This document shows, piece after piece, positions 11,786 to 24,429 of a stretch of DNA of 64,000 nucleotides. Location of the stretch: the NCBI GenBank assembly GCA_017165825.1, contig CM029369.1, forward strand, positions 4,404,485 to 4,468,484, written 5' to 3'. How positions within the stretch are numbered: position 1 is the first letter of the stretch; each line of letters begins with the position of its first letter. Made by a program: the position numbers and the translations under genes. Source of the DNA: Hepsetus odoe (Eukaryota; Chordata; Actinopteri; Characiformes; Hepsetidae). Below the pieces are notes generated by a model. The model searched no databases and had not been told where the DNA came from. It worked only from the letters and a program-made list of their open reading frames with translations.

Positions 11786-12440
11786 AGTAGCTGGCTGCCT
11801 CTAGACTACCTTCTTACTGCCTGTTGGTGGTGCTGTTGTTCGTAGCTCCACAGGAGTCCAAAATAATCAGCTTCTAAACATGTTAGCAGCAAGACCCAAA
11901 ACCAAAAAATCTCATTCTTCTGAGAGAGAGAGAGAAGGCCTGGCCATTTAAGTCTATTTATATTAGTCAGTAAATGTAGAAAAGGTCGACTTGTGTGTCT
12001 GCAGAGTAGATGTATGTATGTGAGATTGAAGTTCGAAGCTTAGCAAGATCCATCGTGCATTGTGAAGAGCAGACTTGCTCCAGTAGTTTGTTTTCACCCG
12101 AGCCCTGGCTGTGAGGAATGAGGTCGAGTTGAGGCATGCACTGGCACCGTTTCTGTGTTTGTTCTTGGGCTTGGCAGGAACATCGCTAAGATCAGATTTC
12201 AATAATGAACTAATCATATAGCCTGCCTCGGCTTCGCCTGTGACTCACTCTACTACTGGACACGGTGTTTAAATAATGCTGAACGGCACTGTCATGCAAT
12301 ATATCTGGGGATAAAGCTAAAATGCCATCTGCTTACATATAAACGATACGCTCGGAGAGGTTTCTCATTACCTCATTACCATAATCAAAATTAAAGGTAG
12401 ATTCTTTAATTAAACTTAGCTAATTATATATATATATATG
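11786..12440. other. Intergenic stretch, nothing recognised
   Basis: Contains a short AGAG run and a TATATA run next to the Tc1-like element; no gene. Confidence 0.5.
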
Positions 12441-13004
12441 TACAGTACTGTGCTAAAGTAAGAACGCTTTCAGAAATGGAAGTGTTAATCATTTATTTTC
12501 ATCAGTCAACAAAATGCAGTGAATGAAAAAAAGAGAAATCTAAATCAAATCAATATTTGGTGTGGCCTTCAAAACAGCATCAATTCTTCTAGGTACACTT
12601 GCACACAGTTTTTGAAGGAACTCGGCCGGTAGGTCGTTCCAAACATCTTGGAGAACGAACCCCAGATCTTCTGTGGATGTAGCTTCCTCACATCCTTCTG
12701 TCTCTTCATGTGATCCAGACACACTGGATGATGTTGAGATCAGGGCTCTGTGGGGCCAGAAGAACTGATGCTGCTTTGAAGGCAAAAGTTGAATGTTGGC
12801 AGCATGAAGATGGAGCTGCCAGGAAAGAGGAGAAGAGGACGACCAAAGAGGAGGTTTATGAAAGGAGAAACCAAATCACTGTCCTTCAGGAAGATCTGGA
12901 GAATTGTTCCATTACAACACATTAAACATACAAGAAAGTTTTGAAATTTGGAAGCAAAATTAAAAATCAGTGAGAGGTGGCTCAAGACTTTTGCACAGTA
13001 GTGT
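12441..13004 (-). mobile_element. Tc1-like element with inverted ends and an inner LINE chimera
   Basis: The ends TACAGTACTGTGC and GCACAGTAGTGTA are near-perfect inverted repeats. The minus strand carries a transposase C-terminus, DVWNDLPAEFLQKLCASVP and RRIDAVLKA. The middle of the transposase is missing and replaced by LINE-derived sequence (about 12790-12880). Confidence 0.8.
12788..12880 (+). mobile_element. LINE 5'-3' end chimera inside the Tc1-like element
   Basis: TTGAATGTTGGCAGCATGA matches the LINE 5' leader seen near 37940 (minus). It runs straight into GATGGAGCTGCCAGGAAAG, which is LINE 3' coding sequence. Two distant LINE parts are joined. Confidence 0.55.
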
Positions 13005-13229
13005 AAATGTTATATATAATCCTAGTATCCCATGATGTCTGTAAAAAAAGAAATAAAAAGAAATGCTGGAAACAGAAGGAAAAGGCAAACGTACTGGTGC
13101 ACTTCTTTGAAGACGCAGTGCTCTGTGCATAGTTAAGCCCTTTTTATGGGTGGAGGGATTATTTGGTGTGATTTTTGTTATATTGACACACGGCAATATT
13201 GTCCTCCTGGTGTTGGCTTACCCATCTTA

Positions 13230-13422
13230 GTGAAAGTGACAACCCTTGTCATTGCAAGGTGACAGTACAGCAAGCGTGAACCACAACGAAAGCACCCGGG
13301 GAGCCGTGACGGTGACGGTACCTTGCTCAGGGGTACCTCAGGGCAACCTACTTGTGAGGGAATCGAACCCACAATCTTCCGATGCGGGACAACTCCCTCA
13401 CCACTAGGCCACCGCTGCCCCT
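13230..13422 (-). mobile_element. SINE-A copy with internal deletion (minus)
   Basis: ACCACAACGAAAG joins directly to CACCCGGGGAGC, so the GCAGCAG segment is missing. Confidence 0.9.
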
Positions 13423-13807
13423 TAAACCAGAATTCATGAACTTGATCTTTATCCAGAGACTTCAGAGTAGTTTCCTAGACTTCCACTAATGACATTTGGT
13501 TTTTCAGTGCGTTTTCTTTCGGCTTCTCTCCAGCTTTTCAGAGGCAGGTGGCAACTCATCCCCAATAATAAGGGCTTTGCCAGATTTCTGTGAAGTAATT
13601 GAGAAGAGGAGCAGCACTGCTACTGTCAGCGTGACTGTTTCTCAGACAGGAAGCCGCTGGCGCTTGATAGCGTTTCCGTTTCTTTCCGAGTAGGCGAAAA
13701 GAGGTTTCAGGAACTGTGTTGGAAATTTGTGAATCATTGCTTCAGAGGAATTTTGACAATTATGATCTGTAATTGTTTTAAACCTGAACAAGAACCCTTC
13801 CCATAGT

Positions 13808-14134
13808 TTTCTCGCTCACTCACTCGTTTTCATAGCCACTTGTCCTAATTAGGGCCGCGGGTGTGCTGGAGCCAATCCCTGCTCTCACAGGGCGGAAGGC
13901 AGGGAAACACCCTGGACACACTCATGCACACACCCATGGCCAATTAGCCAATTTAGCATTTCCAATCCACCTGACGGTGGGAGGAAACCCACACAGGCAA
14001 GGGGAGAACATGCAAACTCCACACAGAAAGGACCCAGAACGTCCTGCCTGGGAATCAAACCCAGGACCTTCTCGCAGTGAAGTCCAGCACGGAGCGGGTA
14101 CCACTGACGCCTCACTGTGCCTCCCTGTGATGGG
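13808..14134 (-). mobile_element. SINE-C copy, nearly full length (minus)
   Basis: From TCACTCACTCGTTTTCATAG through GGGAGAACATGCAAACTCC and CAAACCCAGGACCTTCTCGC. Confidence 0.85.
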
Positions 14135-14949
14135 CACGGCCATAGTTTTCTCAGTGGATGCTTAATTTTCTAAATCAGATTATTGTATGCAAATACATTA
14201 GATATCATTTACATTATCAGGCAGCCACTTCCAGTAGAGTTCCAGTAGAAACCTACTGATAAACAGCGTGCGTATATTCATACACTGTTATTGGACGAGC
14301 TGTGCGTGCGTAATCACTCACTGGCATATCAGCGGTGTTTCTGCCCAAGCAGGAAACTTCAAACCCCCCTATCTCCCTGTGTGTGGGCGGCATTGTTACG
14401 CATTATAACATGGGACAAGGAGTACAAGCTTCTCCTCATGTGGGTAACACAATTTCCTCTTTCCTTTTTTTGGAGGAAATTTAGGGTTAAAGGGGTTGAA
14501 AACACATCATTATTACATTTACTACATTTGAATTTGAAGCTATTTTTATTTCAGCCACAAAAGAGGGCTTTGGAGAAGAAACTGTCCCGTTTCAGAGCTC
14601 AGCACAATTAAACAGAGTCATCTGATTGAAGAACTGGGGTGCAATTCCCTTTTCACACAGCCGGGGTAACGGTACGGGCCGAGCATTTTACACAAAGCAG
14701 TCTTTAGATGAAGTTTCGATCAGTTTTACGGCTCTAGGAGCTTTGAACCACGTCCACAAGTTCCCGAAGCTCTGCACGCAATATGAGTGGGTTGAGAAAA
14801 GTTCTGAGGATTAATTTGGGTCAGGATTTAGGTGACTATCGATTCTAGCAACTAAAGAATTCGGTCACAAAACCTGCCTTCCATGATCGACTAAATCTGA
14901 GCTAAGTGGAAAGGAAAAAGAAAAAGGCTTATTTTAAGCACAAAGGCTT

Positions 14950-15560
14950 CTCGTGTCTTTTTTTAATAACCGGGTCTTTCGTTGTACTGGAGTGCTCGTG
15001 AGTTATTTTGCACAACAGTGTTTGGAACTTGTAACTGCAAGAGCGCTGTGGAGCAGGTAGGGACTATTCCTTTTCTCAGACTTGTGCTAATCACCCAGGC
15101 CGGGACTAAAGCCCCAGCAATTAAACCGACGATGAAGGACAATGCCTTGCAAGCCAGAGGCCCTCATTACATTTTCCCTGCTCTGTTGCTGCTTGTTTAA
15201 TGCTTGTTTTTGCCTGTGAACCCACCACACACACACATCTTTCATACAACGCAGCCCTTCACCCTCCTTGCTCAACTTAATAAATCTGTGGCGTCACCCG
15301 ACCGACAATCCAGACTGGCTTTGCAAAACGTCTTGCTCCATTCGGGGGGAAAAAGCTTTTCTGGTGCAACATCTGGACTCACTGCAATTAAACAGCAGAA
15401 GAGCATTATGCAAGGCTCTTTTTTTGTGCTTTTATGCCATGCACATGCACATTTGAATCATTTCAGGCCCAAAAAAAAGGCAAAACACATATTGATCTTT
15501 CAATTTCATCAAGCGCATCGCTGGATCTATATTGTAGCATGAACTCATCAGCCAGGGACA
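14950..15560. promoter_or_regulatory. Possible conserved non-coding element
   Basis: Repeat-free, with motifs such as CCAGCAATTAAACC, GCCCTCATTACATTTTCC and GCATTATGCAAGG. Open frames on both strands look like chance. Enhancer-like by texture only. Confidence 0.25.
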
Positions 15561-16487
15561 TCCTCTCGAGCTCCGAGACTATCTCTATTCATAACATCGA
15601 TTCTGCAATCACATCCTCGGCGCTGACATTTCCAGCAGCAGGTTGTGGAGGTCATTCATATGCATGGGCACACATTGAGCACTCTTTTTCATATCCTCTC
15701 GCTGGAGTGATTTATGTTGCGCTGCTTTGTTGCTGTGTTTTCTTTTTCATCGCTGCCTGCGTAAGTAGTAACAGCCGCGTTCAGTTTTTTGCTTTTTTTT
15801 TTTTTTTTTTTTGCTTTTTTTGAATGGCGAATCCCGCAACAGCTGTTTTGCTGATATTTTTCCTAACCATCTGTTAGATTGCACTGTGATTAGTGCAGTT
15901 TCTACTGCTTTGCAGAAATGAAATGAAATGCAGTTATAAATGAACAAGCAATGGAGGGAATTAAATTATATTCAATGAACCCTGTGAACAGACATCAATG
16001 GCCAGGGGCCAGATCGAAACAGGAGTGCAGACGCAGCACTAAATATGCCTCGTTGCAACTACAGTATTTGCTCACAATGCACCTGAAATTAACATTCCAT
16101 ACTAAGGACCACATACCGGTTGTCAAGACCAACTGACTCCACACTTTAAAAAGTTACTTTACTAGTCACTTTCACTTTCACTCAGCTTGACACTAGTCAT
16201 TATAAGCATCTATGTGCAGAATTAGCAGGTAGTGTTCTTCAAGCATGCGGAGCTGTCGAATGATGCCGTTGGTTCTTCAGAAGCACTCGCTTGCTCACGC
16301 TCCCAGTGATGGTATCGTGTGATCAGGGTCTCAGCCTACTGGTGGGAATTAGTCGTGACTAAACGAGGAGAAAAAACCGATAAAGATCCTCCTCAAAAAG
16401 AGAAATATGGTTATCCATCAGACGTTTAGACACATTTTGATATCAGGAAATGTAAAAAAAAAACTTTGTTTCGTGAAATGCATAGTA
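15561..16487. other. Intergenic stretch with a long T tract
   Basis: Holds a broken T run of about 30 bp near 15785-15820 and an ATG at 15714 followed by a hydrophobic frame and GTAAGTA at 15761. That is in phase 2, so it does not join the Kunitz 1 exon directly. Confidence 0.4.
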
Positions 16488-16752
16488 GGGGCAGCGGTGG
16501 CCTAGTGTTTAGGGCGTTAGCCGCATGATCGGAGGATCGGGGTTCGAACCCTTTCCCAATAGGTTGCCCTGAGGTACCCTTGAGCAAGGTGCCGTCCCCA
16601 TCACTGCTCCCCGGGCGCTTTCAATAGCTGCCCACTGCTGCACGGGGTTTGAGTGTGCATGGGTTAAATGCAGAGGTCCAATTTCGTTGTGGTTCACTGT
16701 CTGCTGTGCTGTGACCTCGCAATGACGAGGGTTGCCACTTTCACTTTCACTT
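16488..16752 (+). mobile_element. SINE-A copy, young subfamily
   Basis: Full length with the CCGCATGATCGGAGGATCGG head and GTTCACTGTCTGCTGTGCTG tail; almost the same as the copy at 56248. Confidence 0.95.
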
Positions 16753-17710
16753 AATGCATGTGCACCTCAAACCGTGGTTTGGTCATCTTCAGAGAAATGT
16801 TCTGCATGCCTCAATGGAGAAAAAAGAGGGGAATGGAAGGGAAAAAAGGAGCACTTAAATCCGTGTTTTTTTTTTATTTGATCAGGCTTCACTTCAAGAA
16901 AGGAATACGTGACAGTGAAACATCTCCAATCTCGGTAGTGCATCTTTTGATAATTGGAATCGGGTAATGGTTGAAGCATCTCTGCATCATCATTTCATCA
17001 GTTTTCATCTGCCGGCACATCTTTAATTATTGAACTGTGTATTACCAGGGATGCAGTGGTACATAATTGATTTGTATCAGGGCTGCTTTTCATGAAGCCA
17101 TTATTTTAGGACACAGTTTGATACTGAGGCAGACGACAGTGGTAGATTGTTCAAATGTAGCAAAGGAACACTTAGCTCATCAATGTTGGGGGTCATATTT
17201 TATAGAGGGGTTCATTCCAACTTAACTGCCGTGTGATTTCCTTGAGAGTAAAAGTAGGAAAGAACTGGATCGTACAATTCGTCGGGCAACGAGGGGCTCA
17301 AAAGATTCGGGTCTCAGACCCCACTTACACCTGCTCACTTCATGCAAATATTATCTAGACTGCATCTCGATCAGATCTTAGTCATATGTGTGCTCATCCA
17401 GTGCATCTCTGGTCTGGCAGACTGAAATGTGATTACTGTGGGGTGAGTAACGTGCAAATAGCTTACAACAGCCCATTTTGTGCCTCTAATTTTTTTGCCC
17501 AAAACAGCAATTTTGCACAAAACAGTCAAGACTAGATGAGTCTGTTTAGAATGATTCTTCTCCATCAAGCCATCCTGAATCATGTGCATTATAACACAGT
17601 ACGAGATGGCAATTACTGGAAAGGGTTGGTGAATTTCAAACGGACTGCTGCTTTTTTCAAGCTATACAGTGCGGATCAGAAGAGAAACGTCCAATCCAGT
17701 GCTGCATTTG
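16753..17710. other. Intergenic stretch, nothing recognised
   Basis: No gene or repeat was supported. Confidence 0.5.
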
Positions 17711-17958
17711 AAAGTGAAGTGAAAGTGACAACCCTTGTCACAGCACACAAGAACCACAACGAAATTGGAACTCTGCATTTAACCCATGCACACTCAAACA
17801 CCGTGCAGCAGTGGGCAGCTATTGAAAGCACCCGGAGAGCAGTGACGGGGACGGTACCTTGCTCAAGGGTACCTCAGGGCAACCTACTTGTGAGGAAATC
17901 GAACCCACAATCTTCCGATGCAAGGGCAACTCTCTCACCACTAGGCCACCGCTGCCCC
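17711..17958 (-). mobile_element. SINE-A copy, full length (minus)
   Basis: Tail AAAGTGAAGTGAAAGTGAC to head GGCCACCGCTGCCCC. Confidence 0.93.
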
Positions 17959-18829
17959 ATAGTTAGGGGCACCTGTCTAAATGGCGATCTATGTTATTAG
18001 CAGACAGGTGGTGCTGTCACAGTATTGAGATTTTGATGGTCTGACGTGTCTTGGAGAAATAGATTTGCTGAAAAACTGTCCTCGATGACTCTCCTGAAGT
18101 GGTCCGAGTGGTCAGATTTAAATCTTGTGAACCTGTATGTTTATGTGGCCTCTTCTAGATAATGCAGATACTTATGAAGTGACCAGCTAATCAGGGTCTC
18201 AGAATCAACAATTACAGTCCCGTTCTTCTGTTTCCAAAGCTCTTGACTGAAGGAGAATGGTTCCAATTAATCACACGCTCTTCACACCAGCAGGAAGTGC
18301 CATTTGTTTGGCCAGTGTTGCCAGAAATCGTTTCAGCAGCACCCGCCGCACTCTGTCACCTTGTTTAGAGTGAAAGGTCATGTCTTATGGTACAATACTC
18401 GTTTTGTCGGGTGCTTATTTTGGATGCCAGATTCAAAAGCTCTCCCATGTAAAGGCATGTATAGTAATCAGAACTGACCTTTCATTTCCAAAAGAGGGTG
18501 ACGGTGCCCGTGGGTGAACATTTAGATGAGGGATGTGGCCTTTTCTGGGCCCTTGTTTCAGTATTTGTACCAAATATGTGATGCACGGTGCTATCGTCAT
18601 GCACATGAAGGGCAAATACATTATACATTTATACAGAGCAATATGAACCAGAGCATGTTCTTATTTATTATTGGCATGTGAAAATGATTCAGTATATCAG
18701 GTGTCTTGGTACGTCAGATGTGTAGAGTCAGACTAATGGTCGGTTGAGCCCTAATATTGAGAAAAAATTCTGCTGAATGTCAAAGAGGCACTCCGATGCT
18801 TTTGAATCCTCCAATATAATGCCGCTCAC

Positions 18830-19011
18830 CTCCACGTCCTCTGAATATCGGTGCACCTGACCGGCTGCTTAAGCCTGCTGTGTTGTCTATCGATCCCTGA
18901 CTAGTAGAACGAGATGAGGATCGATCGTTAAGTCTTAAGCTTTCGTCCTTCGATGGCTGCGGGAAGCTGGGTTGCCATAAATATCCCCAGTCGGCCTGGC
19001 TGCGAGGGCTT
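18830..19011 (-). other. Exon-like open segment on the minus strand, unknown
   Basis: On the minus strand an acceptor-like GCTGCAG is followed by 182 nt of open frame closing at GGAG|GTGAGC, a good donor. The product is rich in Ser and Arg (LRLNDRSSSRSTSQGS, then RSGAPIFRGRG). No family was recognised. It could be an orphan exon of a minus-strand gene, a transposon gag-like relic, or chance. No neighbouring exon was found. Confidence 0.2.
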
Positions 19012-19590
19012 CTGCAGCGGCATGTGGTGCTGTGGGCTGTTTTTCCCCGCTCGGCCCTGCCCAACTTATGTTTAACTTATGCCCACGTCAGGAGCTGCCA
19101 TATGGCCCACCAGCCCGGTGACCGTCCTGCCTCTCATTTACAGGAAAAGGACTCTCTCGTGCGTTCACCTGTGGCCCTGAGGGTGATAAATTGGAGTGTA
19201 CGGGATTATTGGCTTCATTGAGCCCTGGACTGCAGACCTCCACTAATTGGTGCTGAGGTGCAGCAGAGCACATCTGGAGTGCCTCGTCCTCACCCCCCTT
19301 TTCACTGACTTTGACAGCAGAAGGATTTACTTGTCTCGCCATTATTGTTGTTATCATCGAACTGCAGGAGAAAAACAAGTTTTTGGCCCAACACGGGTTT
19401 CAGGTGTAGCTGATAATCAGTGCATGGCCAGAATAAGCAGGGCAGGAGTTTCTAGACAGTCAACATGAGCTAGAGATAAAACAGCGCTCAAGGTTAGCAG
19501 GCCTGGATCTTTTGGGAAACCACAACAACGACAAGCGGACCAGTTTAAGTCTTTTAAACCATTTCCAGTGTGTTTGGTACCAGTTTGAAG

Positions 19591-19955
19591 ATACAGTTCT
19601 GTGCAAGTCTAGAGCCACCTCTCAGCTCTTCATGCCTTGCTTCTAAAGATCCAGACTTTCTTGTATGTTTAATATATTATTGAGGACCAGTTCTCCAGAC
19701 TTCCTGAAGGACAAAGTTTTTGCCTCTCAGTTTCAGTCCAGTCCCTGTACCCGAGCGGTTTTGGAGACAGAAGCAATGTGGGATCAGAGGACGCAACAAA
19801 AGACAGCCGACGTTCAGACAAGAGCTTTGGAAAGTCATTTAAGAAGCCCGGAGAACTGTTCCTCAAGACGACTTCAAGAATGGCAAGAAAGCTTGTCTAA
19901 GAGAGTTATGCTGTGCTGAAGAATAGCGGTGGTCAAAGAAAATATTGACTAAAGC
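19591..19955 (-). mobile_element. Tc1-like fragment
   Basis: Starts ATACAGTTCTGTGCAAGTCT and continues AGAGCCACCTCTCAGC and CTTTCTTGTATGTTTAATAT, the reverse complement of the right side of the 12.4-kb element. It ends near GGTGGTCAAAGAAAATATTG, the usual edge sequence. No intact transposase. Confidence 0.65.
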
Positions 19956-20004
19956 ACAAACTGTTCCCCAAGTAAATAAGACAGGAAAACAGGAGAAACA
20001 GGAT

Positions 20005-20162
20005 TAATTTTCTTTCAGCTGCTCTTCTCCTCTTTCTAGGCAGCTCCATCTTCAGCATCCTCCACCCGATATAATCGTCGTCTCTTCTCTGGACGTGTCC
20101 AAACCAACGCAACCTTGCTTCTCTAACTTCGTCCCCAAAACGTCCCACCTGAGCTGTCTAAT
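20005..20162 (-). mobile_element. LINE 3' tail fragment (minus)
   Basis: Minus-strand product GRFGDEVREARLRWFGHVQR and RMLKMELPRKRRR match the C-terminal part of the same LINE. It directly follows a Tc1-type fragment. Confidence 0.75.
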
Positions 20163-21200
20163 ATACTCGAATGGTTCATTTCAATGGTTATCATATTTTA
20201 TCAAAAGTCAAAAAATATACATATTGTGTGTTGTGAAATTTGTGCAGTTGGTTTGCATATAATTGTATATTTGTACTATGTATATAATATATATTGATAT
20301 TTTTAGCACAACGCCTTGAAACAAAAGCTGGCGTGTGAAAGTGTCAAAGCTGGAAGAGGCTCTTGTTTGAGAACGGTGATTCGGGCTGTATGGATGGGGG
20401 GAAGGTTGATGGGGGAAAATCCACAACATGTCATGGCCTGACTGTTTTTCAGGCAGATGCAGAAAACTATCTGACAGTGGTTTATTGCTTGGATATCTTG
20501 ACAGATGGTATAGATTTCAGCCCATTACTGGGAACTCTGAACAAACCGGTTTACACACTGTACTGGCCAAATTCAAAGCACTGTTGTAGTTGCACTGTTG
20601 TAGCTCCATGGCTTTATTAAATAAACAGCCTTCAGTTTGATCTGAGCGGAGTGAACAACATGCACGTTATGACAACTTAGTCTCAGTTCATGCAACATGC
20701 AGACAACCACAAAAAAGAAGATAAAAAATCATATTTCATCCATTATCCTTTAAAAATCAGCTGCAACTGTAACTGTAACTGCAATTATATAACTTATGCA
20801 ACTAATTTTATTATTATATATTTTTTTCCTAAATATATAAAATGTTTTGTGCTTAAATGAAGAAAATATAGTTTCAACATTTTAGACATTCAAATCTTCA
20901 GAGTTTTATCGAGCTGTCACTGCAATTCTCAACCAATCACGCGATGCTGTCTCTTTCTTGCAATATTGTGCATGTTATGTGAAGTAGTCCTGCAGGCTGT
21001 CAGGTTTAGTGTGAAAGGGTTTATTATGGAGAAATGTACTGACGGTGGTGAAGGGAGCCAGGATTATGTCTACAGTGCAAACATTGCGAAATACTTTATT
21101 TACAAGCACACCAGTTTACAGTTTATTTTTTTAATAGCAAAAATTAATATTTTTTGAAATGCTATATGTCTCAAAAACCCCCAGCTGGGCCAATATGTGC
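20163..21200. other. Intergenic AT-rich stretch
   Basis: Runs such as TATATAATATATATTGATAT; no supported gene. Confidence 0.5.
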
Positions 21201-21414
21201 CAGCGGTGGCCTAGTGGTTAGGGTGGTGGCCGCATGATTGGAAGATTGGGGGTTCAAACCCCTTCCCAATAGGTTGCCCTGAGGTGCCCTTGAGCAAGGT
21301 GCTGTCCCTGTCACTGCTCCCCGGGCTCTTTCAATAGCTGCCCACTGCTGCACGGTGTTCAATATCTGCCGTGCTTTGACCTCGAAATGAAAAGGGTTGT
21401 CACTTTCACTTTTT
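21201..21414 (+). mobile_element. SINE-A copy, young subfamily with tail deletion
   Basis: Head CCGCATGATTGGAAGATTGG; the segment after CACGGTGTT up to TCTGCCGTGC is deleted. Confidence 0.9.
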
Positions 21415-21874
21415 CAAATGCAATAACCTTCAGTCAGGGAGCTTATTAGAGGCAAAAAAATCATCAGAAGTCTGTTTACATTCACCGCTGTAGTAAAGAA
21501 CTGAGACGAATTTCTGTCATCAGAGCACTCTAAATGACACTGTGTAGAATTCAATGTACAGAAATGTGGAGAAACTAATCGAATGTCCGTTTAATGTAAG
21601 ACCATCAGCTGTGAGTTTACTACCTGAGAGCTGTAAAACTGTAAATGTGAATTGGGAAAGTGACGTTTGTTGACTTTGTCGTTGATGCATTAATTGGATT
21701 TGGCGCAGCTTGTAGTGACAACTGATTAGGAGTTTAAAGCTCCAGCTTTCCTTGCATTCGGCTGCCAAACAGCAACGTTTCCTGTTGCAGGTGGAGTGAC
21801 CATACTCTGTACTTTGAACTTAGGACTGTGTGTGTAGAAGTGATTCAATAGTTACTGATTGACTATGAGCTTTA

Positions 21875-22113
21875 GTGAAAGTGAAAGTGACTACCCTTGT
21901 CATTGTGAAGCGCAGCACAGCACAGCACAATGAAATTCAACCTCTGCATTTCACCCATACACACACGTGCAGCAGAGGGAAGCTAATGAAAGCGCCTAGG
22001 GATCAGTGAAGGGAACGGTACCTTGCTCAAGGATACCTCAGGGCAACCTACTGGTGAGAACCCACAATCTTCCAATCTGGGGCAACTCCCTCGCCACTAG
22101 GCCGCCGCTGCCC
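21875..22113 (-). mobile_element. SINE-A copy, full length (minus)
   Basis: AGTGAAAGTGAAAGTGACTA to GGCCGCCGCTGCCC; one arm of an inverted pair with 22147-22372. Confidence 0.92.
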
Positions 22114-22146
22114 ATTTACCTTGATATTTTCTATACTACACGATCT

Positions 22147-22372
22147 AGGGGCTATTTAGGGACTAAGCCCCAGGATCGGAAGGTCGTGCGTTCGAATACC
22201 AGACCAGTAGGTTGCCCTGAGGTACCCTTGAGCAAGGTACCGTCCCAATCACTGCTCCTAGGCCATTGGACACAGCTGCTCACTGCTGCACGGTGTGTTT
22301 GTGTTAAATGCAGAGGATGTATTTTGTTGTGCTTCACAATGACATACTCACTTTCACTTCACTTTCACTTCA
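22147..22372 (+). mobile_element. SINE-A copy
   Basis: Head damaged, body and CACTTTCACTTCACTTTCAC tail intact. Lies about 35 bp after a minus copy, head to head. Confidence 0.9.
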
Positions 22373-22598
22373 CATGTGGCTTTACCACAGGTGGAATCAT
22401 TTTTTTATTTTTTTTTCTGGCAAAAGCTGCTATTATGCTGATTTTCTTAAAGGTGAAATGTTTACTTACATTTGCAGATGCTTTTATCCGAGGCAATGAG
22501 TGAGGAACAACATTCAAGCGGCAGTGCAGAGCTTTTCAGGAACATGTGCTGCGTAATGTACTTGAAATTAAACTAATCATTTTAAAGGACGAGGTATG

Positions 22599-22851
22599 AA
22601 GTGAAAGTGACAACCCTTGTCATTGCGAGGTCACAGCACAGCAGACAGTGAACCACAACGAAATTGGACCGCTGCATTTAACCCATGCACACTCAAACAC
22701 CGTGCAGCAGTGGGCAGCTATTGAAAGCGCCCGGGGAGCAGTGACGGGGACGGTACCTTGCTCAAGGGTACCTCAGGGCAACCTGCTTGTGAGGGAATCG
22801 TACCCACAATTTTCCGATGTGGGGGCAACTCCCTAACCACTAGGCCACCAC
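22599..22851 (-). mobile_element. SINE-A copy, young subfamily (minus)
   Basis: Near-complete; head lost after AGGCCACCA. Confidence 0.93.
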
Positions 22852-23645
22852 GAATTTAAAATTATTCACACTTTTTAAAAGAAACATTTGAAATCAACAT
22901 CAGCCATTAGTCTAATTATTGGCTGGTTATTGATGATTTAAAATCCTTTACATTCTTTAAAATGGACCCATTTTTCCACCTGTGTGACTAAATATAAAAT
23001 TCAGCAATTTTGACAAAAAAAAAATAAAATGATCCGAATGATCAGAATCATACAGAAAACAAATTTAGAGCACAGAGGACACATTTGTTTAATCATTATT
23101 AGTTTTTGGCTCTGCAAGTCATTTTTCAGTTCTTCATTTCTATTTTCTTAGAATTTAAAAGGATCAAATGAGCACCTCCTTTTACTGACAGAGCTCCAAA
23201 TGAAGCAAGGCTGTGCTCATTCTGGGACCAGCTCAACATGAACAATGAACTTGGCCTGGAACCAGGCTTGAACATTTCAGACCATTATCCAAATTGAGGT
23301 GTGTGTTCCTGCTGAATGGCCAGCCAAAGGAGAAACTCCTGCTTGGCTCAGAAACAGCTGGCAGTGAAAGTTTAAACATCTGAAAAATGTGTCCGTGCCT
23401 TCCGCTCCAGTCTATGACCTCCTCTGAGGAGCTCTGCAGAACAAATTTCCTCCCGATCCATTGTGAGGAGGTGCACATAAACACTGGCGATACATCTGTG
23501 GGCAGGAGGAACTGCATCGTCCCACGAAAGAGCATCTTGTTTTGTATCGGGGCACTCTGGCCCAGGCTGGCCTTCACGTTTTCCTTCACACAATGATTGA
23601 AGGTGAGAGACCTTCAATTATAGTCATCCCCCATGTTTATAAAGG

Positions 23646-23853
23646 AAGTGAAAGTGACTATTTGCCATTGAGAAACACGGAAAACCACATACACCGTGCA
23701 GCAGGAGCAGCTATTTAAAGCACCTGGGGAGCAGTGATGGGGACGGTAACCTTGCTCAAGGGTTCCTCAGGGCAACCTACTGGTCTGGGATTCGAACCAA
23801 TGGCCTTCCGATCCTGGGACCTAGTCCCTAAACTCTAGACCATCACTGCCTCA
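23646..23853 (-). mobile_element. SINE-A copy (minus)
   Basis: AAGTGAAAGTGACTATTTGCC to ACCATCACTGCCTC; diverged. Confidence 0.85.
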
Positions 23854-24156
23854 TAGGGAAGCAATTTGCTTAAATTTAGCAAAATCCAAATAAAGGCAGA
23901 AATCTGTGATAATCCATCAGAATGTGTAACGAAGGTAACTTAAAGAAATCCTGATTTTCCCTTTTTGGAGGTTCTAAATGTTGAGAAAAGCTGATTTGGA
24001 GATAATGGTGGGCTTTAGAACTGTAGCACCTGGTCAGATCTCATAGAACATATTACATTTGTAAATAGTCTTTAGAAAAAAGAATAGAAAACAGACACGC
24101 ATAGCTGTTCTAACGAGACAATATAGTAAATACGTTTTTCAGTAACACAGAGGAAT

Positions 24157-24429
24157 AAGTGAAAGTGAAGTGAAAGTGACCATTCTTGTCATTGTCTGAA
24201 CACAGCACAGCACACAGTGAACCACAACGAGATTGGACTTCTGCATTGAACCCATGCACACAAACACACACCGTACAGCAGGGGGCAGCTATGAAATCGC
24301 CCGTGGAGCAGTGACGGGGACAGCGCCTTGCTCAAAGGTACCTCAGGGCAACCTACTGGCAAGGGGTTTGAACCCACAATCTCCCGATCCTGTGGCCGAC
24401 TCCCTAAACATTAGGCCACCGCTGGCCCA
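24157..24429 (-). mobile_element. SINE-A copy, full length (minus)
   Basis: AAGTGAAAGTGAAGTGAAAG to GGCCACCGCTGGCCC. Confidence 0.92.

Noticed and set aside
17536..18000. 154-codon + frame
   Set aside because: More than half is a minus-strand SINE-A copy; the rest has no domain or splice context.
22006..22503. 165-codon + frame
   Set aside because: It runs through an inverted SINE-A pair; the product is SINE sequence, not a gene.
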